From Budorcas taxicolor (lineage: Eukaryota; Chordata; Mammalia; Artiodactyla; Bovidae): a stretch of 64,000 nt of DNA. The stretch lies in NCBI RefSeq assembly GCF_023091745.1, contig NC_068915.1:37440001-37504000 (forward strand). Reading direction: 5' to 3'. Every line of letters begins with the position of its first letter. Position 1 is the stretch's first letter. The notes beneath the pieces were generated by a model. That model did no database searches. It had not been told where the DNA came from and worked only from the letters and a program-made list of their open reading frames with translations. The position numbers were made by a program, and so were the translations under genes. Shown here one piece after another: positions 56,924 through 64,000 of the stretch.

Positions 56924-56951
56924 CTGGCTTCTGTCTTATTAGCAGGAGAAG
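56924..56951 (-). other. Unidentified exon-like segment A
   Basis: 28 nt between a strong CTCTCTTTTTTTCAG acceptor and a GTAATA donor on the minus strand. In the frame that joins segment B it reads LLLLIRQKP, hydrophobic then basic. May be chance, a gene remnant or non-coding RNA exons. Confidence 0.22.
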
Positions 56952-57098
56952 CTGAAAAAAAGAGAGAAGGGAAACTATAGATTAAAAAGATTTCAGAGAC
57001 ATTTCTAGAGAAATTATGAAACAGAGAAATGTTGACAGCTAATTGACCCGGCGCACTAAGCGCTGGCGGCTGCGACCTGGCGCACTAAGCGCCGCCGA

Positions 57099-57585
57099 GA
57101 GGAGTTACCCCACGTCCGAGATCAGGGGCAGCGGCTGAGAGTGCCAGGCTGCAACCGCGCAGGAATGGCGAGAGGAGCTACCCAAGTCCGAAGTCAGGGG
57201 CGGCAGCCGGGAGGAGCTACCCTGCATCCGAAGTCAGGGGCGGCGGCCGAGAGGAGCTACTCCAAGTCCAAGTTCAGTGGCGGCCGGGAGGAGACATCCC
57301 GCGTCGGAGGTCAGGGGCAGCCAGGAGAAGCCACCTTGCGCCCGAGGCCAGGGGCGGTGGCCCTGAGGAGCCACCCCTCGCCCGAGGCCAGGGGCGGTGG
57401 CCGGAAGGAGCAACCCGAGGAGCAGTGCCTGTGTGGGCAGAGGAGGGCCTAAAGGAGCCATCCCACATTGAAGGTCAGGAGGGGCAGTGGTAAGGAGATA
57501 CCCCTCATCAAAGGTAAGGAGCAAAGGCTATGCTTTGCTGGAGCAGCCATGAAGAGATACCCCACGCCCAAGGTAAAAGAAACCC
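57099..57585 (+). repeat. GC-rich ~40-bp tandem monomers at the BovB 5' end
   Basis: About eleven imperfect units of 37-45 bp, each starting GAGGAGCTACCC or a variant and containing GTCAGGGGCGGCGGCC or a variant, at roughly 57099, 57170, 57210, 57250, 57288, 57325, 57365, 57405, 57450, 57492 and 57550. They are CpG-rich at the start and decay towards the ORF. Probably the element's promoter region. Confidence 0.85.
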
Positions 57586-57710
57586 AAGTAAGATGGTAGG
57601 TGTTGCAAGAGGGCATCAGAGGGCAGACACACTGAAACCATACTCACAGAAAACTAGTCAATCAAATCACACTAGGACCACAGCCTTATCTAACTCAATG
57701 AAACCAAGCC

Positions 57711-60700
57711 ATGCCCATGGGGCAACCCAAGGGGCAGCTCATGATGGAGAGGTCTGACAGAATGTGGTCCACTGGAGAAGGGCATGGCAAACCACTTCAG
57801 TATTCTTGCCTCGAGAACCCCATGAACAGTATGAAAAGGCAAAATGATAGGATACTGAAAGAGGAACTCCCCACGTCAGTAGGTGCCCAATATGCTACTG
57901 GAGATCAGTGGAGAAATAACTCCAGAAAGAATGAAGGGATGGAGCCAAAGCAAAAACAATACCCAGCTGTGGATGTGACTGGTGATAGAAGCAAGATCCA
58001 ATGCTGTAAAGAGCAATATTGCATAGGAACCTGGAAGGTCAGGTCCATGAATCAAGGCAAATTGAAAGTGGTCAAACAGGAGATGGCAAGAGTGAACATC
58101 GACATTCTAGGAATCAGCAAACTAAAATGGACTGGAATGGATGAATTTAACTCAGATGACCATTATATCTACTACTGCGGGCAGAAATCCCTCAGAAGAA
58201 ATGGAGTAGCCATCATGGTCAACAAAAGAGTCCGAAATGCAGTACTTGGATGCAATCTCAAAAACAACAGAATGATCTCTGTTCGTCTCCAAGACAAACC
58301 ATTCACTATCACAGTTATCCAAGTCTGTGCCCCAACCAGTAATGCTGAAGAAGCTGAGTTGAACGATTCTATGAAGACCTACAAGACCTTTTAGAACTAA
58401 CACCCAAAAGAGATGTCCTTTTCATTATAGGGGACTGGAATGCAAAAGTAGAAAGTCAAGAACACCTGGAGTAACAGGCAAATTTGGCCTTGGAATGCAG
58501 AATGAAGCAGGGAAGAGACTAATATAGTTTTGCCAAGAAATTGCACTGGCCATAGCAAACACCCTCTTCCAATAACACAAGAGAAGACTACACATGGACA
58601 TCACCAGATGGTCAACACCGAAATCAGATTGATTATATTCTTTGCAGCCAAAGATGGAGAAACTCTATACAGTCAACAAAAACAAGACCAGGAGCTGACT
58701 GTGGCTCAGAACATGAACTCCTTATTACCAAATTCAGGCTTAAATTGAAGAAAGTAGGGAAAACCGCTAAACCATTCAGGTATGACCTAAATCAAATCCC
58801 TTATGATTATACAGTGGAAGTGAGAAATAGATTTAAGGGCCTAAATCTGATAGATAGAGTGCCTGATGAACTATGGAATGAGGTTTGTGACATTGTACAG
58901 GAGACAGGGATCAAGACCATCCCCATGGAAAAGAAATGCAAAAAAGCAAAATGGCTGTCTGGGGAGGCCTTACAAATAGCTGTGAAAAGAAGAGAGGTGA
59001 AAAGCAAAGGAGAAAAGGAAAGATATAAGCATCTGAATGCAGAGTTCCAGAGAATAGCAAGAAGAGATAAGAAAGCCTTCTTCAGAGATCAATGTAAAGA
59101 AATAGAGGAAAACAACAGAATGGGAAAGACTAGAGATCTCTTCAAGAAAATTAGAGATACCAAGAGAACATTTCATGCAAAGATGGGCTCGATAAAGGAC
59201 AGAAATGGTCTGGACCTAACACAAGCAGAAGATATTAAGAAGAGGTGGCAAGAATACACGGAAGAACTGTACAAAAAAGATCTTCATGACCCAGATAATC
59301 ACGATGGTGTGTTCACTAATCTAGAGCCAGACATCTTGGAATGTGAAGTCAAGTGGGCCTTAGAAAGCATCGCTACAAACAAAGCTAGTGGAGGTGATGG
59401 AATTCCAGTTGAGCTATTTCAAATCCTGAAAGATGATGCTGTGAAAGTGCTGCACTCAATATGCCAGCAAATTTGGAAAACTCAGCAGTGGCCACAGGAC
59501 TGGAAAAGGTCAGTTTTCATTCCAATCCCAAAGAAAGGCAATGCCAAAGAATGCTCAAACTACCGCACAATTGCACTCATCTCACATGCTAGTAAAGTAA
59601 TGCTCAAAATTCTTCAAGCCAGGCTTCAGCAATACATGAGCTGTGAACTTCCTGATGTTCAAGCTGATTTTAGAAAAGGCAGAGGAACCAGAGATCAAAT
59701 TGCCAACATCCGCTGGATCATGGAAAAAGCAAGAGAGTTCCAGAAAAACATCTATTTCTACTTTATTGACTATGCCAAAGCCTTTGACTGTGTGGATCAC
59801 AATAAACTGTGAAAAATTCTGAAAGAGATGGGAAAACCAGACCACCTGACCTGCCTCTTGAGAAATCTGTATGCAGGTCAGGAAGCAGCAGTTAGAACTG
59901 GACATGGAACAACAGACTGGTTCCAAATAGGAAAAGGAGAATGTCAATGCTGTATATCATCACCCTGCTTATTTAACTTCTATGCAGAGTACATCATGAG
60001 AAACTCTGGGCTAGAAGAAAGACAAGCTGGAATAAAGATTGCCGGGAGAAATATCAATAACCTCAGATATGCAGATGACACCACCCTTATGGCAGAAAAT
60101 GAAGAGGAGCTAAAAAGCCTCTTGATGAAAGTGGAGAGTGGAAAAGTTGGCTTAAAGCTCAACATTCAGAAAATGAAGATCTTGGCATCCAGTCCCATCA
60201 CTTCATGGGAAATAGATGGGGAAACAGTGGAAACAGTGTGAGACTTTATTTTTGGGGGCTCCAAAATCACTGCAGATGGTGACTGCAGCCATGAAATTAA
60301 AAGACGCGTACCTCTTGGAAGAAAAATTATGACCAGCCTAGATAGTATATTAAAAAGCAGAGACATTACTTTACCAACAAAGGTCCATCTGGTCAAGGCT
60401 ATGGTTTTTCCTGTGGTCATGTATGGATGTCAGAATTGGACTGTGAAGAAGGCTGAGTGCCGAAGAATTGATGCTTTTGAACTGTGGTGTTGGAGAAGAC
60501 CCTTGAGAATCCCTTGGACTGCAAGGAGATCCAACCAGTCCATTCTGAAGGAGATCAGCCCTGGGATTTCTTTGGAAGGAATGATGCTAAAGCTGAAACT
60601 CCAGTACTTTGGCCACCTCATGCGAAGAGTCGACTCATCGGAAAAGACTCTGATGCTGGGAGGGATTGGGCGCAGGAGGAGAAGGGGACGACTGAGGATG

Positions 60701-60832
60701 AGATGGCCAGATGGCATCACTGACTCGATGGACGTGAGTCTGAGTGAACTCCGGGAGTTGGTGATGGACAGGGAGGCCTGGCGTGCTGCAGTTCATAGGG
60801 TCGCAAAGAGTTGGACACGACTGAGCAACTGA
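57711..60832 (+). pseudogene. BovB ORF2 (endonuclease + reverse transcriptase), inactivated
   Basis: An apurinic-endonuclease-like domain (GTWKVRSMNQGK, DILGISKLKWTGM) is open to 58394. The frame then shifts, and premature stops appear near 58395-58740. The RT part is open from 58745 to 59812, where a Trp codon has become TGA; it resumes at 59828 with YADD, stops at TGA 60239-60241 (a former Ser codon), and the C-terminal part is open 60329-60832. RT and EN motifs are otherwise well kept. At least four disabling changes. Confidence 0.92.
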
Positions 60833-60905
60833 ACTGAATTGAACTGAATTGCATATTTTATGGTAATAAAAAATTATTGTTAAGTTTTATGTATAATGAT
60901 ATTAT

Positions 60906-60940
60906 TAACATGACTGAGCGACTGAACTGAACTGAATTAT
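60906..60940 (+). repeat. Second BovB-type tail
   Basis: CATGACTGAGCGACTGAACT followed by GAACTGAATT, 55 bases past the tail of the main copy. A BovB/SINE 3' scrap. Confidence 0.75.
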
Positions 60941-61954
60941 GTTTTTAAAAGAAGTCTCATCTTTTAGAGATTCAATCTTAAAATATTCATGGATGAAACA
61001 GATATCATGAGGTGGGGAAATAAGATGAAACAAGCTTTGCCATAAATTTATAATCATCAAATTGGTGATAAGTCAGTGGAGATTCATTATCCTATGCTCT
61101 TCACTTTTGTATATGTTTGTAGAGGTCTGTACATAGTTATTTTTTAATGAAAATGATTGAACTAAGTGATCTTTAAGACTTTTCCTGTTTCCAATATTCT
61201 GTAATCTCTTATTTTCCACAAATTATTTAAGCTTGATATATCCTTTCCAGGAAGCCTCTAATCTAAATTGGCTGCATTTTTCGTGCATGCTAGCTGGAAC
61301 ATTCTGAGGAGTGGTGCTAGAAAAAAAATCACAGATCCTTACTGCTTTTTTTTTTTTTTTTAATCATGGCTGATGCAACAAAACTTTTTGTTGAAATCTC
61401 ACTATCATAATGCTCTTCTTTATTTAAACAGGTTGTTATGAACTGATTCTCTTATGCCATATGAATATACATTCATCTCATTGATGCCACAGCTGAGTTG
61501 CACTGTGTGATGAGTCGTTTCTGGAAAAACCCCCACATTTTTTGTGATGTACACTTCTTTCTTACCTGCCGTGTTTACTCAGGTATCAGATCTTATTAAT
61601 ATTTCCTCCACAGTTTCTTTGAAATCCATCTTCCCTCTTTTCTTATCGCTTCTGCCTTTCTTCAAGTTCTCATTACTTCTCTCCAGGTTATAGTAGTAAT
61701 ATTAGAGGAGAATATTACTGTGGCCTATTTCCCTGTCCCCAGACTTCTGTGACCACAAGATTTAGAATCAGAGATTGAGCTGAAGTCCTGGTGTTTCTTG
61801 CTAGTTTTTTACCTTGGATTAAACTCTCTCAGTCTAAAAACTCTCCCCCCACAACTTTTCTTTCCAACGTTGTTTATTACTTCTTGCCTGCTAGAATATA
61901 GAGTTCAAGATGCTCTATATTGACTTATAAATAGCCAAGTCTAAGAAGTAGATG

Positions 61955-62190
61955 GCCACCTGATGCAGAGCTTACTCGTTGGAAAAGTCCGTAATGCTGG
62001 AGAAGACTGAGGACAGGAGGAGAAGAGGGCAACAGAGGATGAGATGGTTGGATGGCATCACTGACTCAATGGCCATGAGTTTGAACAAGCTCCAGGAGAT
62101 AATGAGGGACAGGGAAGCCTGGGGTGCTGCAGTTCATGGGGTCACAAAGAGTCGGATACAACATAGTGACTGAACAACAGCAACAACAAA
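61955..62190 (+). mobile_element. BovB LINE 3' end, old
   Basis: GCCACCTGATGCAGAGCTTA to GTGACTGAACAACAGCAAC; diverged, readable as RRRRGQQRMRWLDGITDSM. The (CAA)-type tail is SINE-like rather than pentamer. Confidence 0.88.
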
Positions 62191-63589
62191 GAAGAAGATA
62201 GATATTCTAAAACATAGTTTCATGTGAAGTCTCTTTGCAGCTCTTGATTGAATTCTTAATAACCTAGAATTTTCTTGAAGAAATGTCAAAGTTTTGTCTT
62301 CTCTATCAGAAAAATGCTAAAAATTCTGGGTGTGCCAACATTCTGGTTATTACTAAACCCTTCAACTGTTCCTTCCATATCTCCCTCATCCACTCTTTCT
62401 CTCTGAAACCAAAAGTAGTATGTAGTTTGGACATCATCCCTCACATCTACAGTGTTCTTCTATGAGCCATCTCCCCATCAGCCTGGCTGCTCTTTGATAC
62501 TTCATCATTAGACCCTTTTCTACCCAATCTAAGGTGTCATACCCCTTTAACCTTTTTATTGCCAGTATGCAATAAAATTTTTGCCCTCCAACCAGGCTTA
62601 CCTGTTCAACTTTTGCCTAATTTTTCCATCAGTATCTCTCTGAACTTTTATGTAATCAATCAATTGCTATCACTTATTGAATTATAAGCTTGGGTGGTGG
62701 GAGCCACTAGAGATACATTTATTTCGATTAACGTTTATAATCCAATCAAGTTCTCCCTCCCCTCTTCCCTTCCAGGCCTCTCCTGTTTATGTGAAAGTCA
62801 AGTAATACTTTTCCTAACCACACTCAATTTCCCAGAAAACTTCCACATATTCCACAGCCAGGAAAAACAAAGACCAAACTGTACCTAATATAAATTCCTA
62901 CTTAAGAGCCATCATATTCTCTTGTGTGGTACTGGTGGTGGTGATGTGTATCCGTGTCATCTGTTTTTTATTGTGAGATTCTAGAGGGCAAGGACTATAT
63001 CTATTTAAACTGCTGTTTACAGAGTCAGGAAAACCACATCTATGGTTATTTACATGAGACTGGACGTTTTCATATCTTCTGACATCAGGTGAACAATAAT
63101 AAGATGTATCAATGAATTCCTTGTCTTTTCTAAAGGAGAAGGCAAATATGTTAGCACACAGTGCTATTAGCAGACAGTAAACTAAGTAAACTAAGAATAC
63201 TTATAGATTGTTTTCTGTGTTGTGGTTCCCGTCTCCAAGGGAAAGTTTCTGAATTTATCTCCTTCCAAATTTTGAATAAAAAAGATTTGGAAAGAGATAA
63301 AGGAATGAAAGTTAAATCTGGTTGGATCTCTCTACAGCCTTCCCTGGGAGTTTATCTCTCTGGTTTACCACTTACTTCTGCCTATTGGCTGTCTTTCACT
63401 GGAATTTAATTTTTGAGTTTCTTTCATAAAACAAAGAAACAAAACCCCCCTTCATCCATAATATTCCCACCTAGCTAGCTACTCATATATTTTTCTCTTC
63501 CTCTTCACAGACAAGTTTCTTAAGAGATACCAGTATTTAAGGATATAACTGCTTCACCTTCAGCTCATTTCTCAGCCCATAGCAGTGTG

Positions 63590-63940
63590 GCCTCTGTCCC
63601 CATAATTCTGTAGAAACTTAGCTCATAAATATTACCAATGACTTCATTCTGGTTAACCAATGAGTTCTTGCTGGTTAATTGTAGTGAGCACTTTTCAGTC
63701 ACTTTCCTAGGTAGCATCTGTAGCGGCTGATGCTGCTGACTGTTTCCTCCTCTTTCAAAAGTTCTACGTCTCTCCCGCATACATGGTACTGCATTTCCGG
63801 TTTCCTCTTTCCTCCCCACCTGCTATTTGACAACTGCTCTCACGCGCTCCTCTTTTCTAGCTGTCTTTTAAATGTTGATATTACCAGGGTTCTCTTCTTG
63901 TCCATCTCTTCACATTCTCCAGAGTCTTTCTGGATGCGCT
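63590..63940 (+). repeat. L2 LINE relic
   Basis: GACTGTTTCCTCCTCTTTC, TTAAATGTTGATATTACCAGGG and neighbouring text resemble the L2 ORF2 C-terminal/3' region in forward orientation. No open frame. Confidence 0.5.
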
Positions 63941-64000
63941 TTTTCATTCCTGTTGTTTCACTTATCCACCTGCTGGGTTTTTTTTTTTTAATTCAAATTT

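Larger units (their letters stand above)
57045..60850 (+). mobile_element. BovB LINE, near full length
   Basis: It begins with GC-rich GACCCGGCGCACTAAGCGC and tandem monomers (57099 to about 57585), then a short linker, the endonuclease region, reverse transcriptase and the CTGAA/TTGAA pentamer tail. At about 3.8 kb it is the only copy here with a 5' end. The coding region is inactivated. Confidence 0.93.
52260..64000. other. Upstream flank of IBSP
   Basis: No recognisable gene in 11.7 kb. BovB, MIR, SINE and L2 elements are listed separately. I see nothing in 52260-53380, 60945-61950 or 62190-63590, apart from possible L2 traces at about 62270-62460. Confidence 0.75.

Noticed and set aside
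57141..57524. Repetitive Gly/Arg-rich open frames on both strands in the GC-rich array
   Set aside because: The monomer length varies between 37 and 45 bp, so no frame is kept from unit to unit; this is BovB 5' untranslated sequence.

Overview
The window is a piece of nuclear chromosome from a bovid ruminant (cattle, sheep, goat or a close relative; I cannot tell which). The repeats show this: many BovB (RTE-clade) LINEs, BovB-tailed tRNA SINEs (Bov-tA, BOV-A2), artiodactyl CHR-type SINEs and a ruminant L1. Older mammalian repeats (MIR, L2, Tigger, MER5A and other hAT relics) lie beneath them.

Two genes are present, both on the minus strand and both members of the SIBLING family of secreted, acidic, RGD-containing mineralised-tissue phosphoproteins. 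MEPE (coding span 5857-18411, four exons with a predicted non-coding exon 1 at about 20574-20627) encodes about 524 residues and ends in an ASARM peptide. IBSP (bone sialoprotein; coding span 39188-49727, seven exons with non-coding exon 1 at about 52080-52164) encodes about 302 residues with two poly-Glu runs and a C-terminal RGD. Every coding exon of both genes was placed by splice signals and reading frame; both frames are open throughout and all introns are phase 0, as expected for the family. Both proteins act outside the cell, at the surface of growing bone and tooth mineral.

Layout. 1-2922: BovB fragments, a solo LTR, an L1 tail and a Tigger element. 5319-5856: MEPE 3' UTR. 5857-20700: MEPE with SINEs, an L1, BovB fragments and a MIR in its introns. 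20700-38680: intergenic, with L2/MIR relics, a 5'-inverted BovB, many SINEs, and an ERV LTR with a tRNA-Arg primer-binding site. 38680-52260: IBSP and its promoter. 52260-64000: upstream of IBSP, dominated by three BovB copies; one (about 57045-60850) is close to full length, with a GC-rich tandem array at its 5' end.

Most notable points: (1) the IBSP promoter keeps the inverted TATA, inverted CCAAT, CRE and FGF2-element positions known from rodents, base for base; (2) the predicted MEPE promoter has the same ATTGG to AT-box spacing of exactly 21 bases; (3) a BovB copy shows textbook twin-priming 5' inversion inside a perfect 16-bp target-site duplication; (4) two adjacent, splice-flanked, open segments of unknown identity lie on the minus strand at 56739-56951. 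I saw no prokaryote-type system, CRISPR array, functional tRNA or rRNA gene.
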